The notes below the pieces were generated by a model. It did not search any database, was not told the origin of the DNA, and worked only from the letters and a program-made list of their open reading frames with translations. DNA of 64,000 nt. Origin: Stachybotrys elegans (Eukaryota; Ascomycota; Sordariomycetes; Hypocreales; Stachybotryaceae). Shown in pieces: positions 42,870 through 53,737 of this stretch; the first letter of the stretch is position 1; each line of letters starts with the position of its first letter. The DNA lies in contig JAGPNK010000011.1 of assembly GCA_020746835.1 (NCBI GenBank), positions 868,001 to 932,000 on the forward strand. Reading direction: 5' to 3'. The translations under genes and the position numbers were made by a program.

Positions 42870-44543
42870 CTATTGGCACTCAAACGAGGACACAACATCC
42901 GGATCTCCCCCCAGATAACGCAGCTTCTTCGGGTACTGGCAGACCGGCGCCTCTCTGCCTTCGCCCTCGATGCTCTCCCGGGGTCTGCCCACGAGGATAT
43001 CTGGAGCATTCCCATTCTCGACCCAATCCACCAGCGAGTCCAACGCATCACCAGGAAACCATCCCTCGCCACCCGCGCAATGCTGCACGCCCGGCACGGA
43101 GAAGAACCTGAAGAAGTCGGCAGCATTCGGGTCGGCCTCCAGGACGCGCCTGTAGTACTGGGCCGTGCCGAGAAAGGGGATGAGCTCGTCGTCTGCGCCG
43201 TGCCAGGAGATTATCTTGCCGCCTGCGCGCTTGAAGTCCTTCAGGTTCACGTCCGACGTGCCGATGACGGACGAGTATCGATTGGTCGACATGCGGAGGA
43301 ATCTTGAGAACTCCTCATGCGTCAGGGACGAGAGATCAGCTTCTGGGTCCTGCAGGAGGAAGAACTGGATCCAGTCTGTGGTAATGGAAAAGGGAGCGGG
43401 CTCGCACTCCGTTTCTGAGGAGCAGACCGTGAGGGCGGTGCCGAGCATCGGCGCAGATGGGTATAGTCCATACCACTCTGAAACCCCTTCTTCGGAAACA
43501 GGTCCTTTCCAGAACATGTTGGCGAGCTGGGCACCTTTGTCTGAGATCACTCTTGTGCTGTTGTTCTCGCAGGTAATCCGTTGGCCAACCACTGTAGTGG
43601 CGTCAAAGTCACAGTCCCCAGGCCACGCCACTACGCCGTCTTCAAGTCCATCCTGGGCATCACATGCTTCGACGGCCGCCTTGGTGATTGCCTCTAGCTC
43701 ACAAGGAGGTGGGTAGTAGTCTAGCAAAACGTCAGTACGATACAGTATGGCTGTGCAACGCTTACTCACCCAGCTGGCTCATGGCAAAGGGCGGCCAGAA
43801 CATTGCCGGGAGGAACCTATCCCAGTTGATGGCAGGGCAAGTGGCGAGAATGCCGTCGTACTGCTCCGGGTAACGCTGTGCCAGCATAAGACCCTGTCGT
43901 CCTCCAGTCGAACAGCCCTGCCAACCTCAGTAAGCATCATGGTGCCAATCCACGGTCACAGCTATTGACTCACGGTCCAGTAGGAGAAATCCGGTCCACT
44001 ACCATAGAAGGCTTCCACGACCGCCTTGCCCAAAGTCGTTGCGTCATCCAGCGCTACAGCCGCAAAGTTCTGGATCCCGTACCAGTTGATGTTGCCCTTG
44101 CTGGTGTGCGCCCAGACCTCGAGATCGTCCGCCACTTCGAAGGCGTGGCCACCGTCGGTGGTGACGGCCGCGTAGCCCCGAGCGACGTGATAGCCGAGCC
44201 CATCGACTCTGCCGCCAGCCCAGCCACCGCCGCCCACGCCCACGAAGCGGCCGTTCCACTCCTCCGATGGGAGCCAGACGTAGCTGGTGACCGTGTCATT
44301 CCATCCGGGGTGCGTATGCTGGATGGTGACTTTACAGGTGAGGGTGGTCGTGTTGGAAAATATTGGCCAGGTATTGACTGTCTGCTGCGCCGGCAAAGTA
44401 TTGTTGAGCTCCGTCACTACTGACAGAATCTCGCCTCTAGGCAGAGAGACTCCTGCAAACGTCTCCTGCGAGCAGGACAGCTGTGCAGAGACATGCTGCG
44501 CAAGCAACAGGGCCACCCCGGCGGACACATACTTAGCCCTCAT
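42870..44543 (-). CDS. secreted tannase/feruloyl esterase family protein (522 aa)
   Basis: Minus-strand exons 44543-43974, 43917-43770 and 43720-42870; introns of 56 and 49 bp keep the frame (S-Y-W-T | G-C-S-T-G-G and S-Q-L-D-Y-Y-P). The ATG at 44543 is the first real one and starts a signal peptide (to about residue 21, V-S-A-Q). PF07519 family features: nucleophile Ser in G-C-S-T-G-G-R-Q, Asp in [10 protein letters not shown], His in G-V-Q-H-C-A-G-G. The Cys next to Ser and the Cys after His form the family's CS-D-HC disulfide-linked triad. Multiple N-glycosylation sites. Role: extracellular hydrolysis of feruloyl or galloyl esters in plant material. CreA-type sites lie upstream. Confidence 0.92.
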
Positions 44544-45482
44544 GATAAACAAACTGCTTGACAAGGCTTGACAAAAAGGCTCAGTCCTACAAGCCTCGGA
44601 ACAGCGCCCAGTCCTGCCTTTATAGCCATCCCGATCCCCGGATTCCCCCGCCAGATGCTCCAGTTGCTAACCCCGTCAAGGTGTGGAGAGGACAGAAAGT
44701 CCAGGGAAACCCCGGGGCTGAAGGTAATAGTTTCATGCCGTGGCAGCCTGGAGGGAGCAGAACACCCACTCTCCCCCTCATCATAGCCCTGCTGGGCAAT
44801 GGGTCATGGCCCTGTTAGGCCGCTTATCGACAGGGTATGTAAGCAAGGCGACAAGTTGAGTAGCCTCGTGCCCGCACACCGAGAATGCCAAGACATTGCT
44901 ATGCATCCTGATCCTGAGACTAAAGGCTCTGGGATATGGCGAGGTCGGTGAGGCCTCTAGCTCTGAGCCGAGGTGCCTTGACCTTGGGGTACATGTTATC
45001 ACAGCACCCTGGCAAGGATACAAGACCTCAATCAGCACAAAACTGTTGGTGGAGCATTGATCTCGCAAGAAAGCCGGTTTAAGAAAACTCATGACGGCAG
45101 GCAGGAGAATATACAAATAATCCTGCTCTGACAGGTTGTGGTTGGATATGGCTCAAATCCATTGTTGACAAAACAAAACAGACAGAATCAGAGTCCTACT
45201 GATTTAGGAACCATGTCGGGCGGAAGTTCCCGAAGCCAATGCAGGGCACATATGCGGGTTGTAGCCGACGGGCTTGCTGTGCATTAGTTTCGAGGTCTAC
45301 AGAGACAGAAGCGATGCCAATTCGCATTAATGGAACCCACAATGGGCCCTGCCGGTTGCTATTATCACACCGTACTTCTAGAACAAGAAGGTTGTGAGAT
45401 GACTTTTGCAGATTGTATTGCCTCTGTGTGTACATAGCTTAGCCATTCAAGAACCTTCGGTCAACCAAACCACCATTAACGA
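44544..45482. other. intergenic, esterase promoter and flank
   Basis: Left part is the esterase promoter with CreA-like sites; the rest shows nothing recognisable. Confidence 0.4.
44636..44717 (-). promoter_or_regulatory. CreA-like carbon repression sites upstream of the esterase
   Basis: Three matches to the CreA core SYGGRG lie within about 170 bp of the esterase ATG: CCCCGG at 44636, CCCCGC at 44646 and the palindrome CCCCGGGG at 44710. A TATA-like TTTATAG lies nearer the start at about 44620. This predicts glucose repression, as is usual for plant-wall esterases. Confidence 0.4.
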
Positions 45483-45917
45483 CTACTCCGAATTTCCTAA
45501 GGTGTGGCCTCCAACCACTGGCCCTTCTTGGTTCAAAGTTATGCCGGTCTGTGTGACAGACTTCCATACAACATCCCGCACAGCAAGGCGGATGTCGGTT
45601 ATGCTATCCGTCTCCTCCTTTTCCTCCATGCTCAGCTCGCTATCGTCGAGGAGATTACGGAGGTAGGCCCTGAGGAGTGATGTAAGAACCGCCATGGCCT
45701 CTGCTACTTCGGTATCGGGTTGAGAGATGCCACCAGAGGAGGCATGCGAAGTTGGTGCTTCAGTTTTGATGCCGAGTGCGCACGCCCAGCTGATCAGCTC
45801 TATCCGGCGGGCGTCGGACCATTCTTCGAGAGACGCAGGGAGCTTAGAGAAACAGGCGTCGAAAAGCTCCAAGCATTCCTGGGCCGGGGTGGGAACGGCA
45901 GGTTGATAGTCGTGCAT
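45483..45917 (-). CDS. hypothetical protein (144 aa) resembling a fungal N-terminal helical domain
   Basis: The frame runs further upstream, but I start at the ATG at 45917 (GCAATATGCACG). The protein begins with C-L-E-L-F-D-A-C-F-S-K-L and E-E-W-S-D-A-R-R-I-E-L-I-S-W-A-C-A-L-G-I. From memory, this helical layout resembles the N-terminal 'F-x-x-C-L ... W-A-E ... F-x-L-W' region found ahead of zinc-finger, NACHT or other domains in fungal proteins. Here nothing follows: the protein ends after a helical, acidic segment. Either a stand-alone version or a truncated gene. Confidence in the protein is moderate, in the comparison low. Confidence 0.45.
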   Translation of the reverse strand: MHDYQPAVPTPAQECLELFDACFSKLPASLEEWSDARRIELISWACALGIKTEAPTSHASSGGISQPDTEVAEAMAVLTSLLRAYLRNLLDDSELSMEEKEETDSITDIRLAVRDVVWKSVTQTGITLNQEGPVVGGHTLGNSE

Positions 45918-46949
45918 ATTGCAAATACGAGCCGTCGAGGTGAGGGTAAGGGTGATCATGAACAGATAAATGGAAAATGCAACGGTAAAAGTCGGTCGTT
46001 GAGAGGAGGTAGGAGGTATGCATGCCAGCAAACACCTAGACGAGTGGATATGTGTTTCTGTTTTCAAGAAGTGATTGTGAAAACGTGAATCTGGGCAACG
46101 AACAGCTGTGCCTAAAGTCTGAACAAATCACACTGTTCATGGGGAATGAGCAAATCGCAAATTCACTCTGTACAAGCAAGTGCCAAATAGATCTGCATCA
46201 GGGAGACATGGCAGGACTAAAGGAAGCAACTAACGACTGAATAGTAATCTTTCTGGCCGTCGCTGCGGTTCAAATCTTGGTGCCTACCTTGATATTTCTT
46301 GTAAGTCTTTTCCGTTTAGTGAAGAGGGCTGCAGTCAACCTCGAAGGTAACGTGGAGAGTAGTTGAGATGATATTGAATGTTGAGCTTGGGATCGGGGCC
46401 TTTTACCATGGAACGCGGCTATCGCAATTCACCAATACTTATCTCCAATGAGGGCACACCACGGTCGAGAAGTCAATGTATAAGAAATTGCCCGCCTCGG
46501 AATTAAGCCAGCTCTCTTATGATATGCTGTGTTTTCATGTCGTTCAACCTTTCGACAAGAACTACAGTAGGATAATTTTTTGTGTTGGCTAGAATTACGA
46601 AGACCCCTTCTGTCTCTCAGAATCATCCAATAATTTTACGCTTTTCTTGCATCAGAGCCGCGACCTCGGGTGACGAGGTGAAGTGGGAGTTGGTAATGAA
46701 AGGTCAAGGGTAGGTTCCATTCTATCAGGAGAGTGTTGGTGTGGGAATCCAGGCCATTTGGGGGCTTGATCTAGCCTACTCCGGAATAAGCTAGCAAGTG
46801 TAGCGCTTGTTTAATTGACCCCACGTATTTCGCGTCCCTGGATCACGTCCCCGTCGCGTCTGCAAAAGCATTCAAATCAAGCAACCTCTACGAGAAGAAC
46901 AATCTTGCCGTACACATTCCCTGCATTGTACACCACATACCCGCCTACC
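45918..46949. other. gene-free stretch at the accessory/core boundary
   Basis: No gene or repeat supported; right end is the thymidylate synthase promoter. Confidence 0.4.
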
Positions 46950-47968
46950 ATGACCGTCTCCAAGCCTCACGAGGAGCACCAGTACCTCGAGCTGGTCCGG
47001 GAAATCCTGGAGCAGGGCGAGAAGAGACCAGACCGGTAGGCAATGCCCCTCCTTTTGCAATCTCCCAGCATGTTCTGACATTTGGATGCAGTACCGGAAC
47101 AGGCACGCTGTCAATATTCGCCCCCCGGCCGAGCAAGTGGTCGCTCAACGACAACGGACGACCGATCCTGCCCCTCCTCACGACGAAGCGTGTGTTCACG
47201 CGGGCCGTCATCGCGGAGCTGCTGTGGTTCATCGAGGGCAGCACGTCGTCGCTGCCGCTGAGCGAGAAGGGCGTCAAGATCTGGGATGGCAACGGCTCGC
47301 GCGAGTTCCTGGATAAGCTGGGGATGACGCACCGCGAGGTGGGCGACCTGGGCCCCGTGTACGGGTTCCAGTGGCGGCACTTTGGGGCCGAGTACAAGGA
47401 CGCGAAGACGGACTACACAGGGCAGGGCGTGGATCAGCTGGCCGAGGTGGTGCACAAGCTGCGGACGAACCCGCACGACCGGCGCATCATTCTGTCTGCT
47501 TGGAACCCGCGCGACATGTCGCAGATGGTGCTGCCGCCGTGCCACATGTTTGCGCAGTTCTACGTATCCTACCCACGGTCTTCACCGTCGGCAGCAGCAG
47601 CAACAGACTCTGCAGACAGCACGACGACGCAGCCACAAGGCCACCTGCACTGCCAGCTGTACCAGCGGTCGTGCGACATGGGGCTCGGGGTGCCGTTCAA
47701 CATTGCGAGCTATGCGCTGCTGACACACATGCTGGCGCACGTGTGCTCGCTGGTGCCCGGCAGCCTGACGCACGTAATGGGGGACGCGCACGTCTACCTG
47801 GACCACGTGGAGGCGCTGGAAACGCAGCTAGAACGGGAGCCCAGGCCGTTCCCGGAGCTTGAGCTGCGGCCGGAGAAGGGGGGCAGCATTGACGGGTGGA
47901 CGGTGGAGGACTTTGTGATTAAGGGATACGAGCCGCACAAGACGATTGCCATGAAGATGTCGGTATAG
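46950..47968 (+). CDS. CDC21: thymidylate synthase (320 aa)
   Basis: Exons 46950-47035 and 47092-47968; the 56-bp intron splits an Arg codon and splicing gives [13 protein letters not shown]. Converts dUMP to dTMP with methylene-tetrahydrofolate. Family landmarks: [12 protein letters not shown], the catalytic Cys in [27 protein letters not shown], and V-M-G-D-A-H-V-Y. A Ser/Ala/Thr/Gln-rich insertion of about 25 aa sits after F-Y-V-S-Y-P, in the loop where fungal enzymes vary. The exon is very GC-rich, unlike its left neighbours. Start at 46950 in TACCATGAC context. Confidence 0.96.
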
Positions 47969-50445
47969 ATTTGTTCACGTTATTTAGGATGTTTAGATGG
48001 TCATACCAAGGGAATGTGATTCACGCCAACACTGTTGGATGATGTGCATGTGTGACAGGAAGAAGCAAAAGCAATCAGCAATGCTACAGCTATGTACAGC
48101 TGCAGCTGCAGCTGCAGCATCCATGTCGCTGTTGCGTCTGGTTTTCTGACAGGTCCCTGGTCCATTCACCACATGGCATCCCGCATCGACCCCCTCACCT
48201 CAGGCAAATGCCGTGGCACCAAACAGGGGGGGGCCCAGAGGAAATGGACAAGGGCGCTGCAAGAAGGGACAGGCAGTGGTTGAGCCCTACGTTCCACGAT
48301 TAATCTGTCGCAGGATACTTCGTGGGGAGCAACTTGTAATCGCGGTAAAACGAAAGAGAAACAGCGGTCCCCTTTTAGCCTCTGATTTTTTAAATATTTT
48401 GTTTTATTGTTTTGGGTTTAGTACTAGGGCATTTCCGGCACCAGTAAGCATCTACTGCGTCCCTCGAGTCCTGAGCCAATGGCAAGACAGGGAGGCATAT
48501 CTCTCACGACAACAGCCGGCCGCGGATTTGCGCTGAGCGCTCGTCAGACCCCCATCCTTTTTTCTCCTCCTCCCCCGCTCCGTCTGTATCTCACTGCCTG
48601 CCGACCATTCACGTTGATTGGGGAAGGTGGACGCGCGTGTGCGCAGCAGATAAAGTGTGCGTGTGAAGAAACCCGTAAACAAACAAGACAAGCTCGCAAA
48701 GCGTCACGCCACGCAATGCTCGATATAGGCACTCTGTTTACCTCGTGTTGCCCTTTTGCGTTACGCCGGCACTGCCATGTGGTTAGGGCGGGCTTTTGTC
48801 CCCGTCTAGCGGCTTAGCCGGAGGTAAGATTATGGGAACAGACAAGCTCCAAGCTATCCGCCCAGGAATAGAAATCGAAATCACTATGTACATTGTAAGG
48901 GAGAGGGAGAGAGTCAGGATCGGCCTGCTTGGTTTTCAGGTGCTAGGGCCCGTGCCGCTGTCGTGCGTCCCCAAGAGAAAGGAAAGCCATGTGCTGCTTC
49001 AGAAGGGGGGGGAGCCTAAAAGTGCATTTGATCCACTGTGCCCGGAGCACTGAAACGTGAGGGGCCCTTTTCTGCCAGGGATGCCACGCGCTCTTTTCGT
49101 TTCCCCGTGAGGACGACCCATGGCCGTTGTTGCAAGCACCCGCACCAAGAGCACAGCCCGTCGATTGGTGAAATTGCAAAGCGGGTGCAACCAACCCGTT
49201 GTTTTCCGCCTGGAGGGTTGGTTGTGCAGGTGGCGTATGTCATGGGCGCGGTGAGGCTTGCAAGCCACTGCACCATCCGCAGAAAATAACCCGTGAAATT
49301 CTCCATTGGTTACCTATGTAGGTCACCAAAATATTTTGTTCCTCCTCTTGACGAAGCCATGTCTTCCCGCTAGAGACTGGCCCGCACCAGCCAGCCCGTT
49401 TTAGCACAGGCTAGCCCCAAGGTCTGTGTGGTTTGTGCCTGTGCTAGCGCAATGCGGCGGCCCAGATTAAAAAAGACCCAGGGAACGGCACCAAGTTAAT
49501 TATGGGAAGACGGTCAGATCAGACAGAAGAAGAGAGAGAGCAAAAAAAGCCCAAGCGTCTGTCTATCCTCATTATTCCAGTGAACAAAGCGCTGCACCTA
49601 CCCCCTCGGCCCCTGATAAGCCACTCGCACTCACTGCCCGGCCGTACTAAACGTAATTGCAGGTCCATGGGATAGCACGGCGCCGTAAGACGCACCTGCT
49701 GCTCCTCTCGCTCTTGCTGCTTCTGTTCCTTCCATCCGTCCTCCGTATCCGCCTACAGGCCCAGCCAAAGCTCCACCAAATAATCCTCGCCTTGTCTCTC
49801 TGGGCCTGCTGCTGCCTTGTCCTTCAGTCCTTCCATTCTCTCTTTTCCCTTCATCCCCCTCCTCTTCCCATACTCCTCAAACAACTGTCCTCTCTCGCCT
49901 CTCCCGCTCGACCCTTCGGACCGCTGTCACATCCCGCTCCCCATAAGTCTGTTCTCATATTCTACCCCGAACGATAATCCCTGTATCCACCTCTCGGCTA
50001 CCAAACCTCGACGTCAGCCCATCGCCATCTCTGCTTCCACCAGCCCAAAAACCCACCCCTTGCCAGACTACGCAACCTCCTTCTCCTCCTCTTACTCCTC
50101 TTTATACGCCGTCTTTCGACCACTTCCACTTCGCCGCTGCTCTTCGACGCTGCTCCTTGTGGATCTACCAACCATGACTACCTCACTCGAGTCTGCTCGC
50201 CCCATCATGGCGCCTTCGGTATGTTCAGTCCGTTCAGTCATGATCTACCGACTTGACCTCTCCTCTCTTCTCTTCACCTCCCAGCGTCCTGCTTGTTGGT
50301 ACCTCGCACATGGCATCTCGGATTTCTCAGAACCGTTGCATGTCTTATCCTCCCTGCCCTCACAAGCCATACTAAACGTCTACCCTCCCCCCTCCTCCTG
50401 CCCCGTCCTGAGCACTCGCAAATCCTTCACTCCCAGCATCCGACC
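47969..50445. other. long gene-free stretch with CT-rich leader
   Basis: No gene supported. Holds a GCAGCT repeat (48098-48119) and, from about 49660 to 50160, a strongly pyrimidine-rich strand typical of the promoter/5' UTR of highly expressed fungal genes. Confidence 0.4.
48098..48119. repeat. (GCAGCT)n microsatellite
   Basis: A short palindromic run of AGCTGC units. No functional implication. Confidence 0.7.
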
Positions 50446-50778
50446 ATGTCTGCTAACACGGCCGTCGTCGCTCCTCAGAATCGGGCTTCCGTCCGCCTGA
50501 GCACCTACAGTGTCGCTCCCTCTTACGCCCCTACCGTCCAGACCAACGATTCAGCACACGCGGAGATCCGCGAGATTGCCAGCGGCCTCGACCGCATGGA
50601 GAACAAGGCCCTTTCCTCTCAGCGTGTCATTCTCAGCGAGGAGAAGACGGACAACATGAGCAAGCTCGCCCTCGGAGCCAAGCTCGAGCGTGCCCTCGAC
50701 CGCCGCATGACCGCGCAGGACGCCGTTATGCGTCCACGTGGCCAGAGCCTCATCAACGAGAAGGTTAAGTCGGGTTAA
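50446..50778 (+). CDS. conserved-looking small protein (110 aa), unknown
   Basis: The ATG at 50446 is in GACCATGTCT context. The protein has a Ser/Ala/Val N-terminus (T-V-V-A-P-Q-N-R-A-S-V-R-L-S-T) and a charged helical core (E-I-R-E-I-A-S-G-L-D-R-M-E-N-K-A-L-S-S, K-L-A-L-G-A-K-L-E-R-A-L-D-R-R-M), ending in a basic tail; no signal peptide. An alternative model adds an upstream exon 50174-50218 (15 aa from an ACCATGA start) joined by a 218-bp intron (50219-50436, GTATGT...CCCAG) in frame through His-Pro-Thr to this Met, giving 128 aa. The strong codon bias and CT-rich leader suggest high expression. Function unknown. Confidence 0.65.
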   Translation: MSANTAVVAPQNRASVRLSTYSVAPSYAPTVQTNDSAHAEIREIASGLDRMENKALSSQRVILSEEKTDNMSKLALGAKLERALDRRMTAQDAVMRPRGQSLINEKVKSG

Positions 50779-51862
50779 GCGACAGTCCCGCACTTCACAC
50801 ACCCGCTGGAAGGAAAACCCGACCACGTCTTTTCTACCCATCGACTATCGATGACAACGACCCTATCGGCAGAGCCGGCACTTGTCATGCAATATGCCTG
50901 AATCACCAAAATACGGTTTTATCAGCAGCCGACGACTCGCCTTGATCTTCAACGCCAAATGCAATCGCGACCAGCTTGGACATCTACTCGTTTACATGGC
51001 CTCTTTTCTTTTTTCCTTTTTGTTAGTTATCTGGTTAGCATATACCACTGCCTCACGACGGACGGCCGTCCTGTCCCCCGCTGGAAATACCCTCCGACAG
51101 AAGGATGCGAGAGTGCCCGAGAGATTGCTTCGGTGGCCCCTGGTATGGTTTTTTTAGGGTCTGGTTCGGAGCAATGTATGATAGAATTCCATAAGTTACC
51201 GCTGCGTACCAAAGCTAGACAGCGTTAGATATGACATGGTCGATTAACGTACCACAGCCATGCATGGAAAGATTGCACCCGTGAATAAGTGATATCACAA
51301 TGAATTTTGCTTGGGTAGTAGCAGTGTGTCGATTACCGAGTACCAGGATAAGATTCGACAGGACACGATGTAACAGTGATTTGCACTTGTATTATCAGAA
51401 AACAAGCCCGACGGTACATCAGGCGACCCCTCATGCTTCCGTGCTGAGAAACCCATTGAGCGCTAGTAAACGGGAAATAAAAACATCAGAAACAAGAAAC
51501 CATGAAACAAGCAAAACTCGTCGTTTCCACGTCTCCAGATGGGAAGTGATTTGCTTCTCCCCATAATCCCACGCCGCCACCTGACAGTGACGTGCGTCGC
51601 ATGTCTCGGCATTTTTCTCCAGACATGCATATGAAACCTGTCCAATCTCCTCTCGCGCCTACAGACACGCTCACATGGCTCCCAACGCGAGTCTCGTTTC
51701 CGGCATGTGCTCGGCTGCTCCTCGACTCGATGTCTGGAGTGATGGGCAGAATGTGTGTTCTGACCGAGGTTGAGTATCCCATCAAGGCGGAATGAAACCT
51801 GTCAACCCCTCCCCCTGGCAGAAAGAAGTGCCTTGATCCCTCACAGCTCCTTCTGCAGTCCT
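50779..51862. other. intergenic
   Basis: Convergent flank between the 110-aa gene and Sec72; nothing recognised. Confidence 0.4.
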
Positions 51863-52477
51863 TCAAGCTGCCACCTTGGCCTTCTCGATCCGCGCCTCCA
51901 CCTCCTTGAGCAGGGCTACGAGATCGGCCTCCTCGCCCTCGACCTCGAGCGCACGCTTGACCCAGTTCCTAGCCTCGTCGAGGCGCGCCATCTCCATAAG
52001 ACACTTGCCGCGGCGCCACCAGGCCTTTGCGTTGCCCATGATGCGCAGCTCGACGCTCGACTCGGCGTCGACGGCGCCCTCGGGCCAGTTCTGCAGGGCC
52101 ATGTGGGCCTGGGCGCGGTTGGCGAGCAGGCCGGCGGCCTCCTCGCGCACGAGCGTCGTGGGCTCCCACAGCGGCCGCGTGAGCGCCATCTGCAGGCCGA
52201 GGGTGTACAGCTTGACGGCCTCGGCGTACCGGCCCTTGCGGTACTCGGCGTTGCCGTTGTCGCGCAGCTTCGTCACGTTGGCGGTGCGCTTGGGGTTGAC
52301 GGGGACCGGGGGAGGGGGCACGCCCATGGGCGTCTCGAGGCTGAGGAGCGCGCGGTGCAGGCTGTTGAGCTGCTCGAGCTCGGCGGCGAGGGCGCGCGAG
52401 GACGTCGTTGCTTCGATGGCCTTGGACTGGGGGTCCATTCGGATGGGGAGGAGGTCGAAGTGCGTGAGGTCGGCCAT
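51863..52477 (-). CDS. SEC72: Sec72-like ER translocation TPR protein (204 aa)
   Basis: Single exon; the frame is open further upstream, but the ATG at 52477 (GGCCATGGCC on the reverse strand) starts the recognisable protein M-A-D-L-T-H-F. Features of fungal Sec72: P-I-R-M-D-P-Q-S-K-A-I, S-S-R-A-L-A-A-E-L-E-Q-L-N-S-L-H-R, P-P-P-P-V-P-V-N-P-K-R, then TPR repeats (L-R-D-N-G-N-A-E-Y-R-K-G-R-Y-A-E-A, L-L-A-N-R-A-Q-A-H, A-K-A-W-W-R-R-G-K-C). Sec72 is a cytosolic-side subunit of the Sec62/63 complex for post-translational import into the ER. Length fits the family. Confidence 0.9.
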   Translation of the reverse strand: MADLTHFDLLPIRMDPQSKAIEATTSSRALAAELEQLNSLHRALLSLETPMGVPPPPVPVNPKRTANVTKLRDNGNAEYRKGRYAEAVKLYTLGLQMALTRPLWEPTTLVREEAAGLLANRAQAHMALQNWPEGAVDAESSVELRIMGNAKAWWRRGKCLMEMARLDEARNWVKRALEVEGEEADLVALLKEVEARIEKAKVAA

Positions 52478-53737
52478 GGCTGCGGCGGTTACTTTCTTCT
52501 TGTTGTTCTTTTCTTCGTTTCTCTCTCTTTCCGAAGTTGAAGACAGTGTAGCGAGCGGTGTATTACAATTGTCCGTGTGAAAAGTGAGTGTATGCGCCCG
52601 TGGTTGGGTTTTGCTCGTGCGAGGGAAGCTGTGTCGGATGCTATTTTGTGAAATCCCACCTTGGAAGGACACCGTAGACACTCAAAAAGAGGCTTCGCTT
52701 GCCTCCCCTGTGCTATCTTATCTTAGCGCCGCTGTCGGCCTGCCACTTGCCTGAACAGGACACGTCAGATGTACCGCCGTCACAGTTCAAGGGCTCAGGC
52801 GAGGCGGCAAAACACCAAGAAGCTCGCTCCAGTGTTTGTTTCACGACAACTAATTTCATTACACACGTCCACTTCATGTTTCCTCTTCACTCGGCTTCAC
52901 AGTCACATCCATGATGCAAAATAGGTCATTTGGTTCATCAAATCGCACACGTCTGAGCATCATCTCCCCACGAATTCTAATCGACGGCACACCTGGTCAA
53001 ACCGATTATACCATTTCCTTTTCTACTCCGGTATGTGTGGCGTTGTGTGTGTGTGCAAATACCAAGACGTTTCCGCCCTCCGTCGAAGCAGAGGAGTCGA
53101 GTAACAAAAGACCAAACAAAAAAAGTTCGGTCGGCAATTCCTCCCACCCTCTTGTGTTGTTGTCCCTCCCCCTCCTTTCATTTCGTTTCGTTTGCCCATG
53201 AAGTACCGGAGCGTGTAGCGTCCTCGAGCTGTAAAAAGAAAATCCGGTTTGGGCTTGCGACGAGGAGAATTCCCCATGAGGCGTCGGCGAGGGAACGTAT
53301 CCGTCACGCAAGCCCTTCCTCCCCCAATCTCCAACTTTGTCCCCCGTGCCCTGAACATGTCGAGAACAGAAACTCCACACGTGGAAGAGACCAAAAAAGA
53401 AAATATGCATGTCCATTTTTGCTCCGTGTCCCTAATCATCCTCATGCAATCATCATGTGTTTGATTTGGGTTCCTGTGCTTTATTTTTGTCCTTTCTTTC
53501 AGAGAGGGATTGGAGAAGGGGCGGAGGCCGTTGCGACGGGTTCCGACGACAAAGACTCAATGTTAAAAGACTGGGAATAAACCATCTGCCCGCCCAAAGC
53601 CGCCGCCCTTGCCATCACTCAGCAAATCAAGTAATCCCGTTAACCGCCGCGCCAATCTAATGAAACGCATGAGAAGAAATGTCAGACAGTGCGAGTTGCC
53701 CGGATTCCCCGTGGGGAGTCGGGGCAAAATGGCCAGT
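52478..53737. other. intergenic
   Basis: Sec72 promoter and leader (left) and 3' flank of the ribosomal gene (right). Short frames on both strands lack support. Confidence 0.4.

Noticed and set aside
46259..46300. A tRNA gene suggested by a B-box-like GGTTCAAATC
   Set aside because: No A-box, acceptor stem or cloverleaf can be drawn around it.
47111..47862. Long frames overlapping thymidylate synthase on both strands
   Set aside because: They are Arg/Ala-rich products of GC-rich third positions; the real frame is fixed by the enzyme's motifs.
51770..52580. Long plus-strand frames opposite Sec72
   Set aside because: Antisense shadows of a GC-rich TPR gene.
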